DNA of 64,000 nt from positions 31,201-95,200 of the forward strand of contig NZ_LSZQ01000029.1 in NCBI RefSeq assembly GCF_001580015.1, given 5' to 3'. Positions 17,996 through 27,216 of this stretch are shown here, piece by piece. A program made the translations under genes and the position numbers. The DNA comes from Cephaloticoccus primus (GTDB taxonomy: Bacteria; Verrucomicrobiota; Verrucomicrobiia; Opitutales; Opitutaceae). The notes beneath the pieces were generated by a model. That model was given only the letters and a program-made list of their open reading frames with translations, was not told where the DNA came from and did not search any database. Each line of letters begins with the position of its first letter. Positions within the stretch are counted from its first letter, which is position 1.

Positions 17996-19219
17996 CTACG
18001 GCTGCTGCGCACGGCGGGTTCGCGTCATCATCATGGTGATGAGCCAGCCGGTGATGCCGATCAGGCCCATCACGATTGCCAGCGGGCGGCCCGTCCCGTC
18101 GTGCATTGCGCCGACTGCGGCCGAGGAGAGCCCGCCGAGCGCAAAGGGAATCGTCCCCATGAGCGATGAGGCGCTGCCCGCCGCCTTGCGATTCACCAAG
18201 CCCATGCCCAGTGCGCTCGCGTTGGGGAAGATCAGCCCCCCCGAGGCGATACACACCCACAGGCACGGCAGCGCCGTCCAGAAGCTGCCCCAGCCGAGCA
18301 AAAGCTGCCCGACAAACAAAAGCTCCGCGACCAGCTTTACGGTATAAGTCCCGAGCATGATTCGCCGCGCGGAAAAGCGCTTCAACAAGCGCAGGTTGAG
18401 CTGCGAACACAGAATCAGCCCCGCCGAGTTGGCCCCGAAAAACAGGCCGAAGGCCTGCTCGCTGATCCCGTGTTCTTCGATGAAAAACGTGGGCGCGCCC
18501 GAGATGTAGGCAAACATCCCGGCCGTCACGCAGGCAGACCCCAGCGTGTAACCGAGGAATACCCGCTCGCCCAGGAGCCCCCAATAAGTCCGCAGAATCT
18601 CGCGCACGCCGTGGCGCACACGCCGCTCCACCGGCAGGCTTTCCGGCAAACGCCGGAGCAAGGCCACCCAACAGCACAGGCTGAATGCGGCGATAACCCA
18701 AAAAATCCCGCGCCAGGAGCCCAGCAGCAGCAGTTGCCCGCCCACAATCGGCGCCATGATCGGGGCTGCCCCCATCACCAACATGTGCAGCGAGAAAAAC
18801 CGGGCCGACTCGTGCTCGTCGAACTGGTCGCGCACAATCGCCCGCGTGATCACCATCCCCGCCGATCCGCCGAGCGCTACTGCGATGCGAAATGCGATCA
18901 GGGCGTGGATCGACCACGCCAGCGCACAGCCCAGCGTCGCCACACACAGTAAAAAGGTGCCAAACAACAGCGGCCCGCGCCGCCCCAGCCGGTCCGACAC
19001 CGTCCCGTAAACCAGTTGGCCCACCGCCAGCCCCACCATGTAAAACGAAAGCGTGAGCTGCACCTGCCCCACCTCCACGCCCAGATCGGCGGCGATTTGC
19101 GGAAATGCCGGCAAGTACATGTCGATGCTCAAAGGCCCCAGAGCCGCCAGTGCACCGAGCAGCAGCACCAGCCCGCCGCGCGAGAGTGCACGCTGCCCAT
19201 CAGTGGATCGCTTAGTCAT
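17996..19219 (-). CDS. Bcr/CflA-family drug efflux MFS transporter
   Basis: 407 residues from the ATG at 19219, chosen because AGGAG stands 8 nt upstream; the frame continues upstream without support. Twelve-segment carrier with GPLSIDMYLPAFPQIAADLG at the N-terminus, the Bcr/CflA hallmark, then SFYMVGLAVGQLVYGTVSDR (motif A) and RAIVRDQFDEHESAR. Members export chloramphenicol, bicyclomycin or amino-acid-related compounds by proton antiport. It is single, between a repeat element and the DoxX gene. Confidence 0.92.
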   Translation of the reverse strand: MTKRSTDGQRALSRGGLVLLLGALAALGPLSIDMYLPAFPQIAADLGVEVGQVQLTLSFYMVGLAVGQLVYGTVSDRLGRRGPLLFGTFLLCVATLGCALAWSIHALIAFRIAVALGGSAGMVITRAIVRDQFDEHESARFFSLHMLVMGAAPIMAPIVGGQLLLLGSWRGIFWVIAAFSLCCWVALLRRLPESLPVERRVRHGVREILRTYWGLLGERVFLGYTLGSACVTAGMFAYISGAPTFFIEEHGISEQAFGLFFGANSAGLILCSQLNLRLLKRFSARRIMLGTYTVKLVAELLFVGQLLLGWGSFWTALPCLWVCIASGGLIFPNASALGMGLVNRKAAGSASSLMGTIPFALGGLSSAAVGAMHDGTGRPLAIVMGLIGITGWLITMMMTRTRRAQQP

Positions 19220-19375
19220 CCCGTCGCTCCTGTGGCACAGCCGCCGCCACAATCCACCAAAAAACACTACGCCACTCCCGCCCCTCTCCTTTTTGCCCCC
19301 GCCAAAAACACGGGTGCGCTCACGCAGCAGTCGTCGTCAGCGCACCCACAAAAACGGCCTGCAACAGAAGTCCCG

Positions 19376-19795
19376 CTACTTCCTCCCGTCCACCGAGAGC
19401 TTCCCGGGACCCGCGAAAAGCACCGCCAACGCGGCCACGAGGTAGAGGAAGGCCAGCTCGCCGTTGTTATCGCCGGTCAACGCCGCCTTGTGCACCAGCA
19501 GGAATGCCACCGCCATGCTTATCCCGATGACCAGCGCGGCGAAGCGCGCCTTCAGCCCCACGATCAGCAGCAACGAGCAAACCACTTCGGTAAAGACCAC
19601 CAGCGTGACGGAGGCATGCGCACCGATTCCGATCAGGTTGAGCCCCCACTGGGTCCACTGCTCTATCGTGCCGCTAAAGTTCGTGAGCTTCTTCCAGCCG
19701 TGAGCGTAGATCAGGCCAAAACCGGCGAGCACACGCACGAGCAACAAGGCCAGATCGCTGCTCTGCGGGATGAATTTAAGATTAAGGAATTTCAT
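19376..19795 (-). CDS. DoxX family membrane protein
   Basis: 139 residues from the ATG at 19795 with four hydrophobic segments. Recognisable DoxX features are LALLLVRVLAGFGLIYAHGW near the N-terminus, LNLIGIGAHASVTLVVFTEV, then LLLIVGLKARFAALVIGISM and a last segment FLYLVAALAVLFAGPGKLSV. The family comprises small inner-membrane proteins of uncertain role, some linked to redox or thiosulfate metabolism. A longer upstream frame exists but shows no membrane or homologous character. It lies 156 bp downstream of the Bcr-type MFS start region, on the same strand and upstream of it. Confidence 0.85.
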   Translation of the reverse strand: MKFLNLKFIPQSSDLALLLVRVLAGFGLIYAHGWKKLTNFSGTIEQWTQWGLNLIGIGAHASVTLVVFTEVVCSLLLIVGLKARFAALVIGISMAVAFLLVHKAALTGDNNGELAFLYLVAALAVLFAGPGKLSVDGRK

Positions 19796-20030
19796 GGGAT
19801 GTAACAGGGGGTTGTGGGTAACGGGATTCGTTTTCGCGCCGAACCATGCCGCCGCCTCCCGATTTGTCCAACCTTCTACGCAAAACCCCGCCCGAGAAAT
19901 GCGACTATCTGGCAAGTGCGCGCCTGCGAACCTGCGCGCACCGACATGCCCGGAGCTGCGCAAAGCCCCCGGCAAAAAACCTCCGCAATGCACACTCGCC
20001 AGCCGCGCCCCGGCCGCATGGCTTGTGTGA

Positions 20031-21083
20031 ATGTTACCGAAGGGACAGATTTTGGGGCAGCCGTTGACGGCGCTGGCGCCGATGCAGGATGTGACTGACC
20101 TCGCCTTCATGCGTGTGGTCGCGCATTACGGCGCGCCGGACTACTTCTTCACCGAGTTCTTCCGCGTCCATGCGAGCTCCCGCCCCGAGAAGCACATCCT
20201 GCGCTCGATTGTCGAAAACGACACGGGCCGCCCCATTTTTGCGCAGCTCATCGGCGAGGACATCCCCCAGCTCGCCCGCACCGTGCGCGAGCTCCGGGCG
20301 CACCCCATCGCAGGCATCGACCTGAATCTCGGCTGCCCCGCGCCAAAGGTTTACAAGAAAAACGTGGGCGGCGGCCTGCTGCGCGACCCGCAGCGGATCG
20401 ACGAGATCCTGGCCGCCCTGCGCGAGGTCTGCGGCACCGGCCTTTTTACGGTAAAAATGCGGATCGGCTTCGACGATGCGGCGCCGTTTGAGGCCGTACT
20501 CGATAGCGTAAACCGACACGCGGCCGATCTGCTCAGCGTGCACGGGCGCACCGTGCGCGAGGGCTACCGCGGCGAGGTGCACTACGACTTGATCGCCCGG
20601 GCCGTTGCCCGCGCAGCCTGCCCCGTCCTCGCCAATGGTAACGTCACTTCCGCGGCGCGGGCGCGCGCTGTCCTCGCCGAAACAGGCGCAGCGGGTGTGA
20701 TGATCGGCCGCCACGCGATTCGCAATCCGTGGATCTTTACGCAGTGCCGCGCGGCGTTTGCCGGACAGGCCGCCGCGCCCGTCTCACTGGCACAGGTGCG
20801 CGACTACATCGAGCGGCTCTACGAGGCGACGCGCAGCGCAGATTTCCCCGAGCGCGCCCACGTCAACAAGATGAAGAAATACCTCAACTTCGTGGGCCAA
20901 AGCGTCGCCCCTGACGGCGCCTTCCTCTACGAGATGCGGCGCAGCACCAGCGCCGCCGAGCTCTTCGCCGTGTGCGACGCACACCTGCTCGCCGAGCCAG
21001 ATAAACCCTACGCCGACGAACCCTACCCGGGCGTCATCGCCCGCCCCAACTCCGAAGGCTGTCAGGCCCCCCTCGTCCATTGA
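20031..21083 (+). CDS. dus: tRNA-dihydrouridine synthase, second paralogue
   Basis: 350-residue FMN-dependent dihydrouridine synthase. N-terminal LTALAPMQDVTDLAFMRVVA binds FMN; FFTEFFRVHASSRP and IFAQLIGEDIPQLARTVREL follow; GIDLNLGCPAPKVYKKNVGG carries the catalytic Cys and Lys pair; FTVKMRIGFDD, LLSVHGRTVREGYRGEVHYD, VLANGNVTSAARA and GVMIGRHAIRNPWIF complete the barrel. The PMQDVTD start resembles the DusC group more than the DusB-like paralogue at 6288, so the two probably modify different tRNA positions. An inverted repeat (GGGCGAG/CTCGCCC, 21101-21117) follows the stop. Confidence 0.92.
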   Translation: MLPKGQILGQPLTALAPMQDVTDLAFMRVVAHYGAPDYFFTEFFRVHASSRPEKHILRSIVENDTGRPIFAQLIGEDIPQLARTVRELRAHPIAGIDLNLGCPAPKVYKKNVGGGLLRDPQRIDEILAALREVCGTGLFTVKMRIGFDDAAPFEAVLDSVNRHAADLLSVHGRTVREGYRGEVHYDLIARAVARAACPVLANGNVTSAARARAVLAETGAAGVMIGRHAIRNPWIFTQCRAAFAGQAAAPVSLAQVRDYIERLYEATRSADFPERAHVNKMKKYLNFVGQSVAPDGAFLYEMRRSTSAAELFAVCDAHLLAEPDKPYADEPYPGVIARPNSEGCQAPLVH

Positions 21084-21137
21084 CGAGCCGCCAGGCGGGA
21101 GGGCGAGCGACTCGCCCAAGAGAAGAGGCGAAGACCG

Positions 21138-21440
21138 CACTACGCGTGCAGCGGTGGCGGGGCGCCACGTGCCATTGAATTTGGGAATCGGCTCCGGCGC
21201 GTAGCGCCGAAGCACGATTCCCAAATTGAACGGGCCCACTCCCAGTCGCGTTGCGACTGGGAAGAAGCCTGAAACGAAAAAGGAGCGTAGACCCATTTGG
21301 GCGAGATGAAGCGATTTACCGGTGAATCACCGATTAATGGTCAGGCCCTTTCTACTGTGCCGCTTGCGGGTTGTGCGGAACGCACGGCCCACAAGCGGCA
21401 CAGTAAATGGGTGCAGGCACCGCCTGCCGCCGCCCGCGCA
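21138..21440 (-). repeat. Composite multi-hairpin intergenic repeat, copy C (long form, inverted)
   Basis: Full-length copy in the opposite orientation to copy A. From its 5' side on the minus strand: GC-rich leader, hairpin I (ACTGTGCCGCTTG with its complement, a different stem from copy A), a short GGTGA/TCACC hairpin, the CGCCCAAATGGGT motif, hairpin II (CCCAGTCGC/GCGACTGGG), hairpin III (AATTTGGGAATCG and complement), hairpin IV (GTGGCG/CGCCAC). Hairpins II and III differ from copies A, B and D on both arms yet still pair. It fills most of the 453-bp gap between dus and sufT. Confidence 0.85.
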
Positions 21441-21536
21441 GGGCAGTCTCAGACTGTTTTTTTGGCGAGCCGCTCGTTGGCCGCGCGTCAGCTTCGACTC
21501 GTTTATTATGCGCGTGGCCCGTTGGGCGCGGGTGGC

Positions 21537-22082
21537 TTATTCGAGGCCGAGTTTTTTGCGGCCTTGGTCGGAGATCATTTGGGGCGTCCAGATGGGATCC
21601 CAGACGATGTGTACTTTTACGTCTTCGACGGTGGGCAGTGCGGCGATGAGGCGGCGGGCGTCTTCGGCGATTACGGGGCCCATGCCGCAGCCTGGCGCGG
21701 TGAGCGTCATCTTGACCTCCACGCGGTGCTGACCGTTCTCGGTCTTCTCGATGGAGAGATCGTAGACGAGGCCCAGGTCGACGATGTTGACGGGGATCTC
21801 GGGGTCGAAGCAGCCGCGCAGCGCGGCCCAAACGGCGTCGGCGCTAAACGACGCGGTGTCCGCTGAGGGTGTATCCGCGGAGGCCGCGCCCGGCTCTGGC
21901 ACGTAGTCGCTGAGTGCATCGGCATCGGCGGCGGCGATGCGAAACAGCCCCGAGTCGAGCCGTACGGTGATGTTGCCGCCGAGGGTTTGGGTGATCTGCA
22001 GCTCGGATCCGATTGGCAGTGTCACCGCTTCGCCCGAGGGGATGCGGGTCGCCTGCACATCGCGTTTTAGTATGTGTTCCAT
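21537..22082 (-). CDS. sufT: Fe-S cluster assembly protein SufT
   Basis: 181 residues. The N-terminal part (IPSGEAVTLPIGSELQITQT) is the SufT-specific extension; the C-terminal half is a MIP18/DUF59 domain with CFDPEIPVNIVDLGLVYDL, VKMTLTAPGCGMGPVIAEDA and VKVHIVWDPIWTPQMISDQG. Family members help mature iron-sulfur proteins, usually encoded with the suf operon; here the gene is alone, between repeat copy C and sppA. The conserved Cys of TAPGCGMG is present. The GGCTCGG-rich linker between the two parts (about residues 63-82) is low complexity. Confidence 0.93.
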   Translation of the reverse strand: MEHILKRDVQATRIPSGEAVTLPIGSELQITQTLGGNITVRLDSGLFRIAAADADALSDYVPEPGAASADTPSADTASFSADAVWAALRGCFDPEIPVNIVDLGLVYDLSIEKTENGQHRVEVKMTLTAPGCGMGPVIAEDARRLIAALPTVEDVKVHIVWDPIWTPQMISDQGRKKLGLE

Positions 22083-22171
22083 AGAGAAGCTTAAGTCGGT
22101 GGTGGGAGCGTATTGGGTGAATAGGTCACGCGCGGCGCGAGCGCGGTAGATCGTGCGCGAGTGGTGTGCGC

Positions 22172-24079
22172 TCAGTCGAGCTGCACGGAGAAGGGCAACC
22201 GCGCGTAAATCCGGTTGGGGTCATTATAGGTTTCGAGCGACTGGAGCTCGCTTGTGGCGCGTTTCCACAGTGCACCGAGCGAGACGCGCGCAGTCCCGCT
22301 CAGAGCCACCCTCCCGCCCCTTCGCGCGCGCACTTCGCCAAAGCAGCTTTCCAGAAATTCTTCAAAAAACTCGCCCAGCATTTCGTTAAAATTCTTCGCC
22401 TTCGGGTATTCGCTCACGCGGTAGCTCCCCAGTCCGGCGGACTCCGCCGCGTAGTGGATCGCCTCGCGCAGGCCGCCCAGCTCGTCGACGAGGCCCAGCC
22501 GCTGCGCTTGCGTGCCCGACCACACGCGCCCCTGGGCGATCTCCTGCACGCGGTCGGGGGCGAGGCCGCGCCCTGCGGCGACGCGCTCGATAAAGCGCTC
22601 GTAAGTCCAGTCCACCATGCGCTGCGCCTGCGCCAGCTCGGCGGCGGTCATCGGGCGATCAATCGCGCCCGAATCGGCGAAGCGACCTGTCTTCACCGTG
22701 TCCACGCCTACGCCCAGGCGCCCGGCGAGCTGCTCTACGTTAAAGAACAGGCCGAAGACGCCGATGGAGCCCGTCACCGTAACGGGCTCGGCAAAGATCC
22801 GGTCGGCGAAGGAGGAGATCCAATAGCCACCCGACGCGGCGACCGAGCCCATTGAGACGACGACCGGCTTCACCTCGGCGGCGAGCCGCATTTCGCGCAA
22901 GATCGCTTCGGAGGCCGAGGCGCTGCCGCCCGGGCTATCCAGCCGCAGGACGATGGCTTTGACGCGGTCGTTTTTGCGCAGCTCGCGCAGCTCCGAGACG
23001 AAGCGCTCGGCGCCGATCTCCCCTCGCCCGCCCTGCCCGTCGACGATCGCGCCCTCCGCATAGAGCACGGCGATGCGGCCGCGCGGGCGCGGGCGGTCGT
23101 CCTCTCTGGCGACGACGAGGATCTTCCCCGAGTCTTCGCCCGTGTCGCCGCCGCTGCGCCCCTCCCGCCCCTCCACGCGCAGGGCGCGCGCGTATTTCGT
23201 GAGCGTGATCTGCCTGAAATCGCTGCGCGGCGACTCGACCTGCGTCCGCTCCTTCAGCTCTTCCCAAATCTCATCCCGGTACGCGAGCCGGTCGACCAAG
23301 CCGTACTTCAATGCGGACTCCGCCATCAAGGGCCCCTCGGTATCTACCGCCGCCTGGATCGCCGCGACCTCCAGCCCACGGCCCGCCGCGATTTCGCCCA
23401 GCAGGCTTGCCCACACGTCGCCGAGGAGCTGCTGGAGCTGCTCGCGGTTCTCCTTGCTGAAGCCCTCGCTGGTGAAGGGCTCGACCGCGCTCTTGTACTT
23501 GCCGACGCGCGTCACCTGCACGCCGACGCCGAGTTTTTCGAAGGCGTTTTTGAAAAACAGCCCCTGCGAGGCGAGGCCCGGCATCACCACTGCGCCAAAG
23601 GGATCCAGCGCGATGTCGTCGGCCACCGAGGCGAGGTAGTACTCCCCCGTCATCGCGTGGCTCAGGTAGGCCTGGACGGGTTTGCCCGACTCCTTGAAGT
23701 CGAGCAGCGCGCCGCGCAGCTCGCGGCGCTCGGCGAGGCCCGTGCTGCCGCTGGCGCCGAGGAGAACGAGCCCCTCGATGCGCGGGTCTTGCCCGGCGGC
23801 GCGGATCGCCTCGACCGCGCGTCGCAGTGCCAGCGTGCGCGGCGCTCCCTGCCCGAGGAAAAACGACGCGTCCAGATCCGGCGCGCCCGCCTGCTCGCGA
23901 AAGCTCGTCGCCATATCGACGACGAGGTACGCGCCCTGCGGCACCTCAGGTGCCTGGCTGCTCTGCTGCCCGAGGAGTCCCAGCCCTAGCACAAACAGCA
24001 GCATGAGCGCAAAGCTGCCACCCACAAAAATGAGCAGCGCCACAAAAGCCCCGAGCACTGAGGTCAAGAAATGCTTCAT
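22172..24079 (-). CDS. sppA: Signal peptide peptidase SppA, long form
   Basis: 635-residue inner-membrane serine protease that degrades cleaved signal peptides. Start at 24079 places the anchor [20 protein letters not shown] at the N-terminus; upstream codons in the same frame are low-complexity and rejected. Two S49 peptidase repeats: the first contains [20 protein letters not shown] with the catalytic lysine, the second [20 protein letters not shown] with the nucleophilic serine. Length matches the 67-kDa type of E. coli rather than the short SppA of Bacillus. Divergent from the gene at 24368 across a 288-bp region with nothing else recognised. Confidence 0.94.
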   Translation of the reverse strand: MKHFLTSVLGAFVALLIFVGGSFALMLLFVLGLGLLGQQSSQAPEVPQGAYLVVDMATSFREQAGAPDLDASFFLGQGAPRTLALRRAVEAIRAAGQDPRIEGLVLLGASGSTGLAERRELRGALLDFKESGKPVQAYLSHAMTGEYYLASVADDIALDPFGAVVMPGLASQGLFFKNAFEKLGVGVQVTRVGKYKSAVEPFTSEGFSKENREQLQQLLGDVWASLLGEIAAGRGLEVAAIQAAVDTEGPLMAESALKYGLVDRLAYRDEIWEELKERTQVESPRSDFRQITLTKYARALRVEGREGRSGGDTGEDSGKILVVAREDDRPRPRGRIAVLYAEGAIVDGQGGRGEIGAERFVSELRELRKNDRVKAIVLRLDSPGGSASASEAILREMRLAAEVKPVVVSMGSVAASGGYWISSFADRIFAEPVTVTGSIGVFGLFFNVEQLAGRLGVGVDTVKTGRFADSGAIDRPMTAAELAQAQRMVDWTYERFIERVAAGRGLAPDRVQEIAQGRVWSGTQAQRLGLVDELGGLREAIHYAAESAGLGSYRVSEYPKAKNFNEMLGEFFEEFLESCFGEVRARRGGRVALSGTARVSLGALWKRATSELQSLETYNDPNRIYARLPFSVQLD

Positions 24080-24367
24080 ACGTGCGCGCAGCATGCGGCC
24101 CCGCGCCCGCCAAGCCAGCCAAACCGGCAGAGCCAGCCGCACGCGCGGGCGGCTGTCCATTCCGACGGTGGTACCGCCGCCGCCGAGTTGGGCGAAGGCA
24201 GCACCGCGCGCACAGGAGCACCGCGCACTGCGCGCGAATGCGGGAGCGCGCGCTCCCCCCCCGCCGCCCCTTGAGCCGGCGCGGCGAGGAGCCATCGATG
24301 CTCCCCTCCAAGCGGTTTGCCCAACGAATATTTGCCAGCTCCCGCGCCCCACTCACGCTCCCGTGTC

Positions 24368-25963
24368 ATGCTTGATTCTGGCGACTCCAAAGACCTGCTC
24401 ACCACCCACCGCAAAGCCCTGCGCATCAACCTCGACACCAGCAAGTACGGCACCTTTGCCGAGATCGGCGCGGGCCAGGAAGTCGCCCGCGTGTTTTTCC
24501 AGGCGGGCGGCGCCTCGGGCACCGTCGCCAAGACGATCTCCGCCTACGATATGACGTTTAGCGACGCCATCTACGGCAAAGCCCCGCGCTACGTCTCCCA
24601 GGAGCGGCTGCTGCTGATGCTCGACCACGAGTTTGAGCTCCTGCGCGAGCGGCTCGCCGAGAGCCGCGGCGCGAAGACCCAGTTCTTCGTCTTCGCCGAC
24701 ACCGTCTCCGCGCGCAACTACTCGGGCACCAACGAGCAGCACGGCTGGATGGGCGTGCGCTTCCAGCCCGCGCCCGCGGCCGAGCCCAGCGAGATCGTCC
24801 TGCACGTGCGCATGTCGGATAAGGACAACCTGCTCCAGCAAGAGGCGCTCGGCATCGTCGGAACGAACCTCGTCTACGCCGCATTTTACTACCGGCACGA
24901 CCCGCAGAAATTCATCGCCTCGCTGCTCGACCACCTGAGCCCCCAGCGCATCGAGATCGACATGCTCGAGTTTCGCGGGCCCGAGTTTGCGCACATCGAC
25001 AACCGGCTCACCTCGCTGCTCCTCGTGCACTACGGCTTGACGAATGCCGTCATGTTCGGCCCCGGCGGCTCGGTGCTCCAGCCCTCCGAAGTGCTGCGCA
25101 AAAAAGCGATCCTCGTCGAGCGTGGCAGCTTCCGCCCGGTGACTCACGTAAACGTCGACATGCTCAAGTGCGCTGCCGAGCAGTTCATGCAAGAGCCGCT
25201 CGTCAAAGACCGCGAGGTCGTCGTCCTCATGGAAATCACCGTGCTGAACCTGATCGCGAGCGGAGAGTTTGACTCGGCCGACTTTCTCTCGCGCGTGGAT
25301 CTGCTCGGCGCGATCGGCTTCACCGTGTTGATCTCCAACTACTCGGAGTTTTACCGGCTCACCGCCTACTTCCGCCGCTATACCAAGGAGATGATCGGCA
25401 TGGCGATGGGCATCACCAACCTGGTCGAGATTTTTAACGAAAAATACTACGACAACCTCGAGGGCGGCATCCTCGAATCGCTCGGGCGCCTGTTCCGCCA
25501 CTCGGTGAAGCTCTACGTCTACCCGATGCTCCTTGAGGCGTATCAGCAATACATCAGCACCGGCGAAAACGGCACGCCGCCCGCTGCGCTGCCCTCCGCG
25601 CCAAACGCCCCCGGGGTGCCCGACGCCGCGCAGCTGCGCGCCGCTGCACCGGCTGCCACCGTCACCGCACGCAACATCCAGGTCGCCCCCCACCTGCGCA
25701 ACCTCTACGCGCATCTCCAGGACAACTGCTACATCGAGTGCCTCACGGGCTATAACCCCGACATCCTCCACATCTTCTCGCGCGAAGTCCTCCGCCGCAT
25801 CCGTGCCAAAGACCCGAGCTGGGAAGAGCTCGTACCCGACTCCGTCGCCACCGTCATCAAGGCCCGCGAGCTCTTCAGTTATAAGAAAACGGAAACGGAA
25901 AACCTGCCCGAGGAGGCCGCTGCGGGGCGCTCCGGCGCAGCGACCGCTCCGCAACCGGCCTGA
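24368..25963 (+). CDS. Conserved protein of uncertain function
   Basis: 531 residues from the ATG at 24368; 17 upstream codons in frame lack family character. The N-terminal block YGTFAEIGAGQEVARVFFQA, followed by GGASGTVAKTISAYDMTFSD, is very distinctive and recalls a family known to me from cyanobacteria, Bacteroidota and Verrucomicrobiota, sometimes labelled nicotinate-nucleotide adenylyltransferase in databases. No HxGH or ISSTxxR motif of true NadD/NMNAT enzymes is seen, so that label looks unsafe. The middle contains FRRYTKEMIGMAMGITNLVE; a Pro/Ala linker (about 410-440) leads to a C-terminal helical part (LYAHLQDNCYIECLTGYNPD). No signal peptide or membrane segment. Function unknown. 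Confidence 0.8.
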   Translation: MLDSGDSKDLLTTHRKALRINLDTSKYGTFAEIGAGQEVARVFFQAGGASGTVAKTISAYDMTFSDAIYGKAPRYVSQERLLLMLDHEFELLRERLAESRGAKTQFFVFADTVSARNYSGTNEQHGWMGVRFQPAPAAEPSEIVLHVRMSDKDNLLQQEALGIVGTNLVYAAFYYRHDPQKFIASLLDHLSPQRIEIDMLEFRGPEFAHIDNRLTSLLLVHYGLTNAVMFGPGGSVLQPSEVLRKKAILVERGSFRPVTHVNVDMLKCAAEQFMQEPLVKDREVVVLMEITVLNLIASGEFDSADFLSRVDLLGAIGFTVLISNYSEFYRLTAYFRRYTKEMIGMAMGITNLVEIFNEKYYDNLEGGILESLGRLFRHSVKLYVYPMLLEAYQQYISTGENGTPPAALPSAPNAPGVPDAAQLRAAAPAATVTARNIQVAPHLRNLYAHLQDNCYIECLTGYNPDILHIFSREVLRRIRAKDPSWEELVPDSVATVIKARELFSYKKTETENLPEEAAAGRSGAATAPQPA

Positions 25964-26081
25964 AATCGCACGCGCTCCGCCGCGCAAAAACTGCCCACTC
26001 GCTCGCACGCCTAAAACATCTCCTCCGCGCTCACACACACGCTCTCCCGCTCGACCGCACGCCTCACGCCTCTTTACCGCC

Positions 26082-27056
26082 ATGCGCTTTTACAAATACC
26101 ACGCCCTCGGAAACGACTACCTAGTCCTCGACCCGTCCGACTATCGCGAGTGGAGCCGCAGCGCAGGCGGCGCGCCGCCCGCCGAGCAAATCCGGCTGAT
26201 CTGCCACCGCCATTACGGGGTCGGCTCCGACGGCATTCTCTGGGGGCCCGTGCCGCAAGCAACCGGCACGACGAGTACCGCGCCAACAAGTGGCGTGAGA
26301 AACGGCACCGCCGCGCCCGACCGCGCCTCCGGCGGCGCCGCCCATCACTCCGCGCCGCCGCCCGCGCTGCGGATTTTCAACCCCGATGGCTCTGAGGCCG
26401 AGAAGTCGGGAAACGGGCTGCGCATCTTCGCCCGCTACCTCGCCGAGCACGGCCTCGTGCAGGGCGACCGCTTTTCGATCCACACCGCGGGTGGGCCCGC
26501 TCAAGTCGAAGTCCTTGAGCGCAGCGCAGGCCGCCCCTGGCGGATGCGCATCGGCATGGGCCGCGTGACCTTCGACAGCCCGCAAATCCCGGTCGCGGGC
26601 CCTTCGCGCGAAGTGCTGGGCGAGGCAATCGCCGCCGGCGGCAGGCACTTCAGCTTCTCCGCCGCCAGCGTGGGCAATCCCCACTGCGTCATTCCGCTGC
26701 CCGAGATTTCCGAAGAACTCGCCCGCCAGTACGGCCCCGTCATCGAGACGCATCCGCTGTTTCCCCAGCGGATCAACGTCCAGTTCATGCAAGTGATCGA
26801 CCGCGCCAATATCCGGATCGAGATCTGGGAGCGCGGCGCGGGATATACGCTCGCCTCGGGCACCAGCTCCAGCGCGGCCGCCGCCGTCGCCCACCGGCTC
26901 GGGCTCGTGGACGCCCAAGTCACCGTGCACATGCCCGGCGGCACACTCGAAGCCGAGGTCAGCCCCGACTGGCAGCTCACCCTCAGCGGCACCGTGACCA
27001 AGGTCGCCGAAGGCACAATCGCCCCCGATCTGCGAGCGGCGCCGGCGAACGCATGA
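26082..27056 (+). CDS. Diaminopimelate epimerase family protein, Ser/Ser active site
   Basis: 324 residues with the DapF fold signatures: MRFYKYHALGNDYLVLDP, HYGVGSDGILWGP, FNPDGSEAEKSGNGLRIF, SVGNPHCVIPL and ERGAGYTLASGTSSSAAAAV. In true DapF the two catalytic bases are the cysteines of CGNG and ACGTG. Here both are serine (residues 109 and 259, codons TCG at 26406 and 26856), and the Glu of GAGETLACG is Tyr. A 35-residue Thr/Ala/Pro insertion (about 59-94) follows the WGP motif. It could be a Ser/Ser isomerase with another substrate, a slow DAP epimerase, or an inactive homologue. The gene is alone, without other lysine-pathway genes beside it, so the symbol dapF is withheld. Confidence 0.85.
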   Translation: MRFYKYHALGNDYLVLDPSDYREWSRSAGGAPPAEQIRLICHRHYGVGSDGILWGPVPQATGTTSTAPTSGVRNGTAAPDRASGGAAHHSAPPPALRIFNPDGSEAEKSGNGLRIFARYLAEHGLVQGDRFSIHTAGGPAQVEVLERSAGRPWRMRIGMGRVTFDSPQIPVAGPSREVLGEAIAAGGRHFSFSAASVGNPHCVIPLPEISEELARQYGPVIETHPLFPQRINVQFMQVIDRANIRIEIWERGAGYTLASGTSSSAAAAVAHRLGLVDAQVTVHMPGGTLEAEVSPDWQLTLSGTVTKVAEGTIAPDLRAAPANA

Positions 27057-27216
27057 GGCCGCCGTCACTTGAGGGACTCCGCGCACCCGGCCCTCCGGAA
27101 CTGTGTGCGCCCCCTCCCGCCCTCCCCTCCTTCCCTAATAGAAGAGGCGAAGACTCCTTATAGCTGTGAGTAAGGGTTGAACTGGCTGCGGAAGCGGGGC
27201 TTCTTCGGCAGCTTCT

